A DNA stretch of 64,000 bases from the NCBI GenBank assembly GCA_012270965.1, contig JAAXHJ010000097.1, positions 1 through 64,000 on the forward strand. Reading direction: 5' to 3'. Below the pieces are notes generated by a model, which worked only from the letters and a program-made list of their open reading frames with translations, was not told the origin of the DNA and did not search any database. Positions within the stretch are counted from its first letter, which is position 1. Every line of letters begins with the position of its first letter. The position numbers and the translations under genes are program-made. Source of the stretch: Candidatus Palauibacter poriticola (GTDB lineage Bacteria > Gemmatimonadota > Gemmatimonadetes > Palauibacterales > Palauibacteraceae). This document shows positions 14,843 to 25,400 of this stretch, in pieces.

Positions 14843-17800
14843 GCCGTTGTCACCGTCACAGCGTCCGACGGCGAGGCCACGGCGACTCAGGGCTTCACGG
14901 TCACCGTGAGCGACCCGTCGGGGAAGGCGGCCACGGTGGCGCTGTTCGGTCTGCGCTCGGTGACGGACCGCAGCGTGTCGATCGACCCGACGAACGTGTC
15001 GGGCGGCATCTCGGTGATCTTGGACGTGCAGCCCAACGACGAGACGGTGGCGGCGATCGCGCTCACGCTCGACGGTGAGACGATCCAGTGCCGCGGCTCC
15101 TCGAGCGACGCGGATCCGGCGGCGGGCCTCGCGGCGTCGTCGCAGGCGGAGGTCGACTGCTTCCTCAACACGGCCGCCGTGATGGGCGAGTGCGCGGGGA
15201 TGCAGCTCGATCCGATGTATGCCAACGGCGAGCACGAACTCGGGGCGTTCATCACGACGGCCGAGGGCGAGCGCCGCGACGTGGTGGCGGCGCAGCCGAT
15301 CACGCTGAACAACTCGGGCTACGTGATGGTTTCGCACAGCCCCGGCAGCGCGTCGGCCGTGGTGAAGGGCTACCAGTTCTACGGCGGTCCCGCCGGCGAC
15401 GACATGGGCAACACGAACTCCTTCCACGCCTGCCCGGTGTCGTACAAGGGCACCACGGTCGCCGAGCTCGGGCTCATGGCGAAGGTCACCGGACTCGGCG
15501 GCGCCGACCTTGGCGACGCGGCGCCCGATGCGGTGACGCTCGCGCAGGAAAAGGGCGCGTTCACCTGGACCGTCAACACGGCCAAGAGTTCGATGGTCGA
15601 GAACCAGGCCGGCATGGATGAGCACTGGATCATCAACAGCGGTCCCATCCACGACGCCGACGGGCTGCTGGTGACGGACGAGTTCCGGGGCGAGGAGGCG
15701 GCGAAGACCGGCCCGCTCCACTTCGACTTCAAGGCTCCGACGACGGCGGAAGGCGAGATTAAGGTCAACAAGGGCTCCGTGGTCGCGGGCACGTCGTACT
15801 CGGCCAACGCGAAGAACGCCGTCGCCCTTGCCGGCGCTGCGGACATGGGCGTGGGCGTGGACCCCGCGTCGATCATGATCGCGGTGGGCGACTGTTCGGC
15901 CCCGGCCAACAACGTCGACGTTGCCGCCGCGATGATGCCCAACCGGACGAAGGTTCCCTTCGCCGCCGCCTACGACGGCGTGATCCACATCTCCGACTTG
16001 GAGGAGGAGGATGCGGGCCGCGATGGACCGGGTGAGGACGACAACGGGCTCGACTGCTACGTGGCCGAGCTGACCGCGCTGGCCGACGAGCTGGGCAACG
16101 CGTGGATGGGCGGTAAGGCGCCCGCGTCCTGGCTGCAGACGGCCAACTTCGGCGTCGACAAGACCGCGCCGGCGCTGAGCGACATCGAGCCCGAGTCGGG
16201 TCTGGTGTTCAAGGCTCTACCCACCATGACGTTCGAGGTCGACAATCCGGATCTCGCCTCGGGCGACGACGGCACCCCGCTCACCGGCACGGTGAAGAGC
16301 GGCAAGTTAGGCGCCGGCACGGTCTCAATTACCGGCCGCGATGGTGTGGTCACGCTCAGCGGATCTACTTTTGCTAAGGACGGCAGGAAGACGGTCAGCG
16401 TCACGGTCTCCGACGGGGCCGAGCCGACCAACAACGCCGGGTACTCGTTGTCCTTCGCCTACGACACGAAACCACCGACGTTCTCGCTCAGCCGGACCCA
16501 GCCGGACCTGAGCCCGGGCGGTGCGTCCTCGGTTACGGTGTCGGTGGAGGGTTCGATCTCCGACGCGAGCGAGATCAAAGAGGCGACTCTGTTGCTCCTC
16601 AAGGCCGCCGACTGCTCGAGTGCGCCTGCGGTCAAGGACACCCTGAAAAAGTGGGATCTGGAGAACGGGACGAACTCGGTCCCGATCAACAACAGCTTCG
16701 TCATTGAGGCTACCGGCACCGGTCCGGAGGACTATTGCTTCCACCTCGATGCCGAGGATGTCGCCGTTGGAGCGGACACCAAAGGCGACGGCAACGCCCT
16801 TGTCAACGGGGACTTGGGCAGCTTCAACGTGGCATGGTCCGGCGAACCGCCGAAGCCGGGTCCGACGTTCGACTTCTCGACGAGAACGGACAACACCGAC
16901 CCAGCGACGTGGATGAAGGCCGATACGCTGGGTATCACCGAAGGCGACGAAAAAACCACATACTGGGTTGCGCTGAAGGATGCGGACGCGGAGCCAACGT
17001 CGGATGCCCCCGTCAGCGTAAGCATCACCGGTGAGGCCGGGGTAAGCGTGAATCCCTCGACGCTGGAGTTCGACGGGACTGCGGACACCCTGGAGGTGAC
17101 GGTCACCGTCGAACACGACACCGATATCGATTCGGAGTATCTCGATCTGACTCACAAGGCTGAAGGCTTTGGCGGCGGGGAGCTTGTGGTGCAGGCGCTT
17201 GACGACGATTTCGAGATCATGGTGTCCCCGACGTCGATACGTGAGGATGACGACGCCGAGGAGGCGGAGGTTACCGTGTCCGCCGGGCTGGGGGCGGACA
17301 TTACAGACCCGGTAATGGTGACATTGGGTCGCGGGGACGGTGCCGACGACAGTGACATCGCAAGCGGGAGCGCGAAGACGACCGCAGTGACGGTCAAGGA
17401 GGCGACGGCCGATGCGCCGCGGATGGGGGTGACTACGGTCATGGTGGATGCGGCCGACGACACCGAGCAGGACGAGGTGAACGAGTCGATCGAACTGACC
17501 GTGTCGGCCAGCGCCACCGCCGGCGTGTACTACAAGCCCGCCAGCATCGCGATCATTGACGACGATCCCGACATCACGTTGTCGTTGAGCCAGGAGAAGG
17601 TGAACGAGGGTGAGGGCACCGTGACGGTTACGATCACGGCGACGGCGGACGCGCCGGTGCTTGGGATCGTGAACCTCTCCCTCACCTTTGGCGGGACGGC
17701 AACGCCCGAAGACTACACCGCCAGTCCGACGCCGCTGACGGTGACGATCGACACGGGGGGCGAGACGGCGACGGCGACGGTGACGATCACGATCACCGAC

Positions 17801-17923
17801 GACGACGGAGAGGAGGGCAATGAGACGATCGTGTTCTCGGGTCCGACGAGCGCCGAAGCCGGAGGCAAGATGTACTCGACCGGCTCCGCGACGCTGACGA
17901 TCGTGGACAACGACGGCTCGTAA
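14843..17923 (+). pseudogene. 5'-truncated Calx-beta surface protein (silent copy)
   Basis: An uninterrupted 1027-codon frame homologous to the lipoprotein at 22483-25908 but lacking its signal peptide, lipobox, proline tract and first Ig-like domains. Homology begins sharply at 14843 with a 483-bp block (14843-15325) about 92% identical to the inverted block 24763-25245. After that the two diverge but keep landmarks (ANFGVDKTAP, CPVSYKGTTV). The C-terminal third has three Calx-beta-like repeats (SIREDDDAEE, VNEGEGTVTV, VDNDGS). An in-frame GTG at 14768 within the integrase could add 25 residues but no export signal. The open frame without decay suggests retention, perhaps as a recombination donor. 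Confidence 0.75.
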
Positions 17924-17961
17924 ACCCCGACGGTCGGTCTCCGACGAGAGGCCCAACGGAA

Positions 17962-18002
17962 GCGGGCCCCCGCGAAGTCTGCGGGGGCCCGCTTCTTTTT
18001 TT
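17962..18002 (+). terminator. rho-independent terminator
   Basis: A 12-bp GC stem (GCGGGCCCCCGC / GCGGGGGCCCGC) with a 7-base loop followed by TTCTTTTTTT, 38 bp after the stop of the truncated surface-protein gene. Confidence 0.9.
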
Positions 18003-18412
18003 GTGGGACAAGAGCACGGACGTCCCGACCGAGGAGTTCGAACGGGCGAGACCCGAAGATCGCTCCCCCTGCTCCGTTATCTCCCCCAGCTTCGTGCGGG
18101 TTCGCATCAGCTCCCGTCCGGCGTTCCGTCCCGTAGCCTCTTCCGGATCCCCCTCCAGGAACATTGGCCACCAGAGGCTCGAACTACGCCGGCGGAAGCA
18201 GGATCTCGCCGCCCAGCCCACCGATGTCCCCGCCTCCCCGCCACGAACGAGCCAAGTGCCCCTCCGACTTCCGCCGCACTCGACCTCCGAGTCGAGCGAG
18301 TCCGGCTTCATCGCGGACAAGGGGTGCCCTCGAGGAATCGTCTACGACCCGTCTTCCGCTGTAGGTCGTCGATTCGCCGCGTGGTGGCACTCCCGCCCGC
18401 GCCTCCGACCGT
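18003..18412. other. non-coding stretch between surface-protein gene and IS remnants
   Basis: No gene is supported in either strand. It probably consists of decayed mobile-element flanks; I recognise nothing in it. Confidence 0.4.
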
Positions 18413-18660
18413 CTTGCTCCGGTCGCCGTCGATCCGGTGTCCCGAGCGCTCGATGAACGCCAGCTTCTTGATGTCCATGTGCGCCGGAGGCCCCGGCCGC
18501 AACCGTTCGCACCGCACCGCGGGCTCCGGAGGCGCCGGCTTCTCCAACGGGTTAGGTTCGAACCCTCCCACCCCGGCGTCACCGTCGAGACCGGCATCCC
18601 CAGGTGATCCGCAATCCGCGTGCAGCTCCACCGCCGTCGTCTCAGCCGCTTCGGGGCGAC
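18413..18660 (-). mobile_element. IS481-family transposase remnant, frameshifted
   Basis: In one frame (18544-18650) the minus strand reads RLRRRRWSCTRIADHLGMP, the helix-turn-helix start of IS481 transposases. In the next frame (18413-18556) it continues with RCERLRPGPPAHMDIKKLA and then RSGHRIDGDR, matching the RPGELIHIDIKKL...GHRITGD region before the first catalytic Asp. The frameshift lies near 18550. Everything downstream of this point (the DDE core) is absent. Confidence 0.7.
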
Positions 18661-18664
18661 CTCC

Positions 18665-19163
18665 GGTACGGGGCTTTCCGTCCTGGAACCTTCTTCCGTC
18701 GTACACGTCCCGCAGCAACTCCGGGGGCGTTGAGCTTCCCGAACCGCTTCTCGGCCACCATCAACAGCCGCCAGATGAGCGCCGTGGCGTTGTCCACCCG
18801 CTTGAACCGCTTCGCCGCCGTCGTGCGCAGCCGGACCGAGGCGAACGGGCTCTCCACCACGTTCGTCGTCCGCAGGTGCCGCCAGTGCTTCTCGGGGAGG
18901 GCGTAGAAGGCCATAGTCCGCTCCCAGTCGTCGCCGAGCACCGCCACCGCCTTGGAGTGCCCATCTCCGTAGCGGTTCGCGAACGCGTCGCGCGCCCGCT
19001 CGGCCGCCGCCCGCGAGGGCGCGTACGCCACCGCCCGCAGCATCTCCCGCGCCACCGTCTGCTCCCTCTTGGGCAGCCGGTCCAGCACGTTGGCCATCTT
19101 GTGGTTCCAGCACCGCTGCTCGGCCACCGCCGGCCACACCTCCCACGCCGGCCTCACGCGCAC
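18665..19163 (-). mobile_element. IS256-family transposase fragment
   Basis: The C-terminal part of an IS256/mutator-type transposase: QRCWNHKMANVLDRLPK, HWRHLRTTNVVESPFASVR and NATALIWRLLMVAEKRFGKL, all family signatures. The N-terminal DNA-binding part and first catalytic Asp residues are missing. A run of five Cs at 18723-18727 shifts the frame: after NAP the expected continuation PELLRDVYDGRRFQDG is found in the next frame. The IS481 piece abuts its 3' end. Confidence 0.85.
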
Positions 19164-19520
19164 TCGGCGTCCGAAGTCGATCAGGTCACCAGCCGCCGTC
19201 CGTCAGCCGCGTCTCCTCCCCGAGCGTCGTCGCCCCGGGCTTCCACTCCTGTCTCTCAACAAGTTTCGTGTGGATCGACCTTACGGGGTCCGGAGAGAGG
19301 GGATTCGAGGATGTCGGAGAGGCCGACGAGGCCGGGTCGCCGGGGGATCAAAGTCCTGTTGCCGCGACGTCCGGATCAGGCATCAAACGGGAGTCGGTAT
19401 CCGATCGACATCGATTCGGCCGGCATTCTTCATGGCCCGTGCGAGGTCGTAGGCCGAGTGAGCGGGTTCGTCACCGACAGGGCGCAACGCCGCGAGGGCG
19501 TCGTTCTCGTTCATCCGCGA
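19164..19520. other. non-coding stretch after the IS256 fragment
   Basis: No gene supported. A minus-strand frame at 19383-19511 reads a 43-residue peptide starting MNENDALAALRPVGDEPA, but I cannot tie it to any family. Confidence 0.35.
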
Positions 19521-19861
19521 CACGAAGACTCGACGTTCACGGCGGGCGCGGGCCCCGGCGCGTTCAACGCGGGGAGCTCGTCGGCGATCACGGTGACGGC
19601 CTCGGGCACGATCACCGACAAGAACGTGATCGAGGAAGCGCTGCTGAGCGTGTACTCGAACGCGGCCCCGCTCGACTTCTGCGGCGACGACGACGCTGGG
19701 CGACGCGAAGCTGGCTGCGTCGCGGGTCCGCACGGTCGACCTCGAGAACAACACGAAGCAGATCAGGTTTGAGCAGCCGATGACGATCAGGCGACCGTCG
19801 GCCGGGGGCGGGGTGGAGAACCTCTGCTTCCACCACGAGCGCGTGCGACGTAAAGCGGTAT
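19521..19861 (+). pseudogene. third fragment of the surface-protein family
   Basis: Plus-strand translation STFTAGAGPGAFNAGSSSAI then TVTASGTITDKNVIEEALL corresponds to FSLSRTQPDLSPGGASSVTV...VSVEGSISDASEIKEATLL in the copy at 14843-17923. After a frameshift at about 19690 it continues VRTVDLENNTKQIRFEQP and VENLCFHHE, matching KKWDLENGTNSVPINNSF and EDYCFHLD in the same order. So a central piece of a third paralogue lies here, without either end. Confidence 0.65.
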
Positions 19862-20211
19862 CGGCGACATGAACGATCTGGTCGTTCAGATAGGGATGGG
19901 CGCGAACCTTGTCATGGAATCTCGTGTCGGCCGTCACGACCGGGTGCTGCTCCGGTATGGCCGGCGAGACGCATGGGCACCGGCGTCGCCACCGGTGCAT
20001 CGCGAAGCAGGTCCACGGCGGCCGCGAGCTGCGGGCGGTCGATGTCGCCGCGCTGGCGCATGGCCCACAGCGCGTTGGCCGCCTCGGCAAACATCAGTTC
20101 GGGCGCCAGCAGGGTAACGCCCGTCACGAGCAGCTTCTCCGATTCGGCAGAGAGGTGCTCCGACACCAGCCACTTCACGGCCACGCTGGCGTCGACCACA
20201 TAGCCTCTCAA
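19862..20211 (-). pseudogene. vapC: VapC-type PIN-domain toxin, internally deleted
   Basis: A PIN-domain ribonuclease toxin gene beginning at TTG 20211, which overlaps the antitoxin stop as TTGA. Residues YVVDASVAVKWLV carry the first catalytic Asp and ELMFAEAANALW the conserved Glu. After PVPMRLAG the reading frame is lost; the expected end, VVTADTRFHDKV, appears in another frame. The stretch between (normally about 25-30 residues with the central catalytic Asp, as in YDCLYLALAE) is missing. The toxin should be inactive. Confidence 0.75.
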
Positions 20212-20444
20212 CCGGATCCGTCCCGGTCCCGGTCGGCCCGGATCGTGTCGACACTGTCGACCGACGACCGCAGGTGACTTCTCAGCTTCCGCGCGCGGTC
20301 CGCGAACGCCGCGCCTTCGGCGAGCAGGGCGTCGCGAAGAATCGCCCGGTGCTCGGCTTCGGCGGACCGTCGATTGGCGGCCGCCCGGCGCCGGAGCGCG
20401 TCGACCACCTGCGCGGTCACGTTGCGGACCGTGAGTTGCGCCAC
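20208..20444 (-). CDS. vapB: VapB/FitA-like antitoxin
   Basis: Ribbon-helix-helix antitoxin, about 78 residues: AQLTVRNVTAQVVDALRRRA, then SAEAEHRAILRDALL, the Arc-like fold that binds the operator and masks the toxin. GTG at 20444 is preferred over the ATG at 20459 because GGGGGAGGA lies directly before the GTG. The reading frame is intact although the toxin it controls is broken, so it is now an orphan antitoxin, perhaps still repressing its own promoter. Confidence 0.8.
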   Translation of the reverse strand: MAQLTVRNVTAQVVDALRRRAAANRRSAEAEHRAILRDALLAEGAAFADRARKLRSHLRSSVDSVDTIRADRDRDGSG

Positions 20445-20484
20445 CGCTCCTCCCCCCATCTTGTGGTGCCTTCAATGACAGCAG

Positions 20485-20512
20485 ACGATACTGATGCCTG
20501 CGATAATGTCAA
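20485..20512 (-). promoter_or_regulatory. sigma-70-like promoter of vapBC
   Basis: On the minus strand TTGACA (20507-20512) and TATCGT (20485-20490) are separated by 16 bp, about 25 bp upstream of the vapB leader. The region is AT-richer than its surroundings. Confidence 0.55.
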
Positions 20513-20674
20513 TCCCTCAAATGGGCCTCGCTTCCCGTACGGACCTCCGCACCCGTGGGTGTCCAACGCGACGCTGGCGTGCAGTGCCTCCAATAATGTT
20601 GTTCATCCAGCTGCGCGAGGAGGACGGCGTCGAGCCCACGCCGGATACCGGCACCGATCCGGCCTGACCGCTGA

Positions 20675-20827
20675 TCACGCGCCCCACACGGTGATGGGCG
20701 TGCCGTTCCGGCACCGGTCCCTCCCGTAGATCTTCTCCGCCCACGTCCTGCCGCCGCGCATGTCGAAGACGACGAGGTGGCCCGCGTCGGCGTTGCAGAG
20801 ATCCATGTACGCGGCCGTCTGTTCGAG
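20675..20827 (-). pseudogene. rearranged ATPase/nuclease gene, C-terminal piece
   Basis: Minus-strand reading gives LEQTAAYMDLCNADAGHLVV, then FDMRGGRTWAEKIYGRDR and ends ITVWGA with TGA at 20675. This is the normal C-terminus of the AAA ATPase plus PD-(D/E)XK family whose centre lies inverted at 20827-22017 and whose N-terminus is at 22020-22265. Confidence 0.75.
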
Positions 20828-22017
20828 CGGACGTGGGCCGAGCAATGGGGGCGGTCGCCACGGAGATCGCCCACGAGGCCGAGGACACGCTGAACGATCC
20901 GGCCACGGCCGAGGCGGCGCGGCGCCTCGACACCGCTGGACGTCCCGACGTCGCGCTGGGAACGCTGCTGCGGCTGTGGGCGAAGACGTCCACCGCGCCG
21001 CTGGTGCTGCTGATCGACGAAATCGACGCGCTCGTCGGCGATTCGCTGGTTTCGGTGCTGCGGCAACTCCGGGCGGGCTACGCCCACCGCCCGGCCGCGT
21101 TCCCCCAAAGCGTGGTGCTGTGCGGCGTGCGGGACGTGCGCGACTACCGGATTCACGCCGGCTCCGGGCGGGAAGTGATCACCGGGGGCAGCGCCTTCAA
21201 CATCAAGGCCCGCTCCCTCCGCTTGGGCGACTTCACGCGAACGGAGGTCGAAGCCCTGCTGGGGCAGCACACGGTCGAATCGGGCCAAGGCTTCTCCGCG
21301 GAGGCGCTGCAAGCGGTGTGGGAACAGACGCGCGGCCAGCCCTGGCTCGTGAACGCCCTCGCGCGGGAGATATGCTTTCCGGCCGAGGCGCTCCGTCCGC
21401 CCGGTCGTCCCATCTCCGAGAAGGACGTCTTCGAGGCGCGGGAGGCGCTGATCCTGAGCCGCGAAACGCACTTGGACCAATTGGCCGACAAGCTGCGCGA
21501 GCCTCGCGTGCGCCGGGTGATCGAACCGCTGCTCAGCGGGGGCGACGCGGCGTATTCCGACCGGGACTTCGAGTACGCACGCGATCTTGGACTGGTCGCG
21601 CCCGATCCGCCGCTCCGTATCGCCAACCCCATCTACGGCGAAGTGCTTCCCCGGGAACTGACATAGGTACTTGAGCAAGCGATGCCGCGGCGGCGGGCGG
21701 CATGGTACATTGATGCGGACGGTCGTCTGAACATGGACAAGCTGCTGGCCGCGTTCCAGGATTTCTTTCGGCGGAAATCGGAGCACTGGGTGGAGCGGGC
21801 CCAGTACACGGAGGCGGGTCCTCAACTCGTACTGCAGGCGTTTTTGCACCGGGTCGTGAACGGACGGGGCCGAATCGAGCGGGAATACGCGCTGGGGAGC
21901 CGCCGCGTGGACCTGCTGGTCGTCTGGCCGGGCGGGCGGGGGCGCGATGCCCGGTTCGTCGTCGAGTGCAAGCTGTTGAAGAATGGCCGCTCACACGCCG
22001 GGATCGTCGAGCGGGGG
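20827..22017 (+). pseudogene. rearranged ATPase/nuclease gene, inverted central piece
   Basis: Plus-strand frame of 397 codons: ADVGRAMGAVATEIAHEAED, Walker B VLLIDEID, arginine-rich sensor region, then RVDLLVVWPG and FVVECKLLK of a PD-(D/E)XK nuclease core. It lacks Walker A and both ends, which are found on the other strand on either side. A TAG at 21664-21666 interrupts the frame after PRELT, where family members are expected to read on; translation resumes in the same frame (VLEQAMPRRRAAWYI). Joining the three pieces restores a 530-codon gene. Confidence 0.8.
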
Positions 22018-22019
22018 TC

Positions 22020-22265
22020 GCGGGCGGTTTGCGCGGACTCGACGTTAACGTACCCGCAGCGGTACTCGCCCGCGGTCCCGCCGTTCAGCAGGTCGCGCAG
22101 CGCCAGCAGCGCGGAAGTCTTCCCCGTCTGACGGGGAGCGTGCAGGACGAAGTAGGCCTTGGAGCGGATGAGGTCCATCACGCCGGCCAGGCTGACCCGG
22201 TCCAGCGGAGGAACGAAGTAGTGCTCATCCGGCCGGACGGGGCCGGCGGTGTTGAATCGGCGCAT
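22020..22265 (-). pseudogene. rearranged ATPase/nuclease gene, N-terminal piece
   Basis: ATG at 22265; MRRFNTAGPVRPDEHYFVPP followed by Walker A HAPRQTGKTSALLALRDLL and CGYVNVESAQTAR. After that Arg the homology stops at the inversion breakpoint and continues at 20827 on the other strand. Related proteins start the same way and bind ATP through this P-loop. Confidence 0.8.
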
Positions 22266-22395
22266 GTCCGAACATCGCCTCGCCTGCGGGGGGACGCAAT
22301 CAGGCGCACGGGGGCGGGGGGGTCTGAACCGGGCGGAAGCGTCCGGGTCGGGCGGCCGCCGAAGGGAAGAGTGTGAATCAATGGATCACGGCGAC

Positions 22396-22430
22396 AAAAA
22401 GGAAGGCCCCGCGAACTCGCGGGGCCTTCC
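22396..22430 (-). terminator. rho-independent terminator
   Basis: A 13-bp perfect stem (GGAAGGCCCCGCG / CGCGGGGCCTTCC) with a 4-base loop. Read on the minus strand it is followed by TTTTT, about 50 bp past the stop of the surface lipoprotein gene. Confidence 0.9.
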
Positions 22431-22482
22431 TTTCCAAGCCGGCCGGGTCAAGCGCGGCACCGCGTTCGCGGCGCCTCCCCGC

Positions 22483-25400
22483 CTACTGTTTATCGTCGTC
22501 GACAATGGTGATGGTAATGCCGGCGGTCGGCAGTCCGCGGCCACCCGACACCGCCAGCGTAACCACGATGGCGTCGTCCTCGTCGTCATCGTCGTTCTTC
22601 TCGCCCTCACCCTGAACGGCGGTGATGGCGACCTTGATGCTGGCCGTCGTCTTGTCCGCCGCGAACGCGATCTCCTCCGGGTCGACCCCCTCAGCGCCCG
22701 CCGCGACCGTGAACTCGTCCTCGGCCGTTCCCGCGGCCGTGCCGCCCGTGTAGACCACCGGAACGGTCACCGCACCAGACGCCTGGGCGCGCGTGGCCGT
22801 GATCGTGACGGTGTCCGTCGTGCCCTCCGTGATCGACACGTCGTCGATCGCAAGGAGGACATCGGGATCCTCCGAGGTCACCTTGACGGACGCGCTGCGG
22901 CCATCGTACCCGCCGCCGGATGCGGTCGCCTTCAAGGTGGCCAGCTCGCCCTGCGCGTTGTCGTCCTCGGGGGCCGTGACCGTCACGTTCTGCTTGGTGT
23001 CGAAATTGGCGGGCGTGAACGTCAGCGTCGTATCCGCCTCGATGCTCTTCGCGCGGCTTCCCGTGATCTTCACCGTGACGTCGGCGGTGGGCCGCTCGCT
23101 GAGGGTGACCTCGAGGGTGGCGTCGTCCCCCTCGTTGATCGATCCCGCCATGCCGTCGGCCGTCACCAGGCTGCCCCCGAGGACCACCGCGGCGGCGCTG
23201 CTCCAGTTGACCGCGAACACGGCGACCGAGAACTCCCTGCCGTTGCCCCCGCCGCCGGTCGCGTCGGTGGCCTGAAGCAGGACGCACAGCTCCTCGGTCG
23301 TCGTGTCAGCAACGGCCGGCCGGCCCAGCGTCAGCGTCCGGTCGATGGACAACGACTTCGCGCCGCCGACCTTCCGGGCCCCGTACCTGCCCCCCCGGGC
23401 GGTCGGAAGCGAGTCGTCCGCCGCCTCGCAGAACGCCGGCGCGTTGTCCGACCGCTTGCTGCTGTCGTTGTTGCGGACGGTCAGGGTGTAGCTCTCGATG
23501 CCGGCCGTGGCGTCCTTCAGCACGCCCGACACGTCGATGCCCACGCTCTCCGCGCCCGAAAGCGTGCCGACGGGTCCGCCGCCCGAGAAGGTCGGAGCCG
23601 TCGTGTCGTAGACAAGGTCCCGCGTGAACGAGCTGCGGTTGGGCGGCGTCGCGGCATCGCTCATCGTCACCGTCACGGTGTACGCGCCGTCCTTCGTTAG
23701 GCCGCTAACCGTGGCGGTCGCGTCGTCGTCCTCCGCCTCGTTGTAGGCCACGGACCCGGCGGATACCGGGGCCTTGCCGCCCGGCGGGGGCGGAATCGTA
23801 ACGGTCCCCGTCACCGCCGTGCCCGCGTCGCCCGATGCGAGCTTCGGGTTCTGGACCTCGAACTCGATGGTCGGAGCCGTTTTGAAGGCCATGGAGCCGT
23901 CGAACTCGATGTCCTCGATCACCGGCGGGGTCTTGTCGACGCCGAAGTTGGCCGTCTGACCCCAGCTCCCCGGAGTCGCGCCGCCGCTCCACGCGTTGCC
24001 CAGAAGGTCCGCGCCCGCGCCGATCTCGGCGACGTAGCAGTCCAGACCGTTGCTGTCCGTCTGGCCGAGGCCGGCCCGCGACGCATCCTCCTCGGCCAGC
24101 TCGGAGATGTGCGCGACGTCCGTGTACGCGGCGTTGAAGCCGACCTTCGTCCGGTCGACCTTCGACGTCCTGTTGGCCGCGCAGTCGCCCACGTCGACCC
24201 GCGTCATCGCCTTGTCGAGACCCACCCCGTCATCGGCCAGATCGGTCGAGAAGGCGTTGGCCTTCGCGGCCGAGTACGACGCGCCCGCCGAGACCGCGGC
24301 CTTGTTGATCATCACGGAGCCGCCGGTGGGCGCCTTGAAGTCGAAGTGGAACGGGCCCGCCTTGGCGTACGCCCCGTCGGCCACGAACTCGTCCGTCACG
24401 AGCAGGCCGCCGTCATCCTTGATGTCGCCCGTGTTGGCGACCCAGTACTCGTCGTCGGCCGTGTTCGAGACGGTCGCGTTGAAGTCGGAATCGGCCGTCC
24501 AGGTGAAGGGCGGAGCCTCGAGCGTCGGCGACGGATCGTTGTCCGGAGCCTTCGAGCCGGTCTGGAAGCTCAGATCCGGGCCCTCCGCGGATTCGCCGTC
24601 GGCGTCCGTCAGCATCGCCGCGAGGGTGAGCTCGCCCACCGTCGTCCCCTCGTAGGACACCGGGCAGGCGCTGAACGAGTTCGTGTTGCCGTCGCCCGTG
24701 GGCCCGCCGTGGTACGTGCGGCCCCCGTGGGCCACCGAGCGCCCCGCGTGGTGAACGATCTTCACGTAGCCCGAGTTGTTCAGCGTGATCGGCTGCGCCG
24801 CCACCACGTCCCGGCGCTCGCCCTCGGCCGTCGTGATGAACGCCCCCAGCTCGTGCGTCCCGTTCGCGTACATCGGATCGAGCTGCGTCCCCATGCACTC
24901 GCCCACCACCGCGGCCGTGTTGAGGAAGCAGTCGACCTCCGCCTGCGACGACGCCGCGAGGCCCGCCGCCGGATCCGCGTCGCTCGAGGAGCCGCGGCAC
25001 TGGATCGTCTCACCGTCCAAAGTGAGCGCGATCGCCGCCACCGTCTCGTCGTTCGGCTGCACGTCCAGAATCACCGAGATGGGGCCCGACACGTTCGTCG
25101 GGTTGACCGACGTGCTCCGGTCCGCCACGTCGCGCAGGCCGAAGATCGCCACCGTCGCCGCCTTCCCCGACGGGTCGCTCACGGTGACCGTGAAGCCCTG
25201 AGTCGCCGCGGCCTCGCCGTCGCTCGCTGTGACGGTGACAACGGCCTCGCCCTCGGCCACACCCGTGATGGTCGCGCTCGAACCCTCCATCGAAACGGTC
25301 GCCACCTCGGCGTTCGAACTCGCGGCGGCGTAGCTGAGCTCATCGCCATCCGCGTCGCTGAAGTAGCCCGCGACATCGATCGTCGACGCAGCGCCGACGT

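Noticed and set aside
18549-18566. tRNA-like GGTTCGAACCC
   Set aside because: No cloverleaf around it; it lies in the IS481 remnant.
20827-22017. Phase-variable inversion of the ATPase gene
   Set aside because: The inverted part carries a TAG in both orientations and there are no long inverted repeats at the breakpoints; a one-time rearrangement or assembly artefact is simpler.
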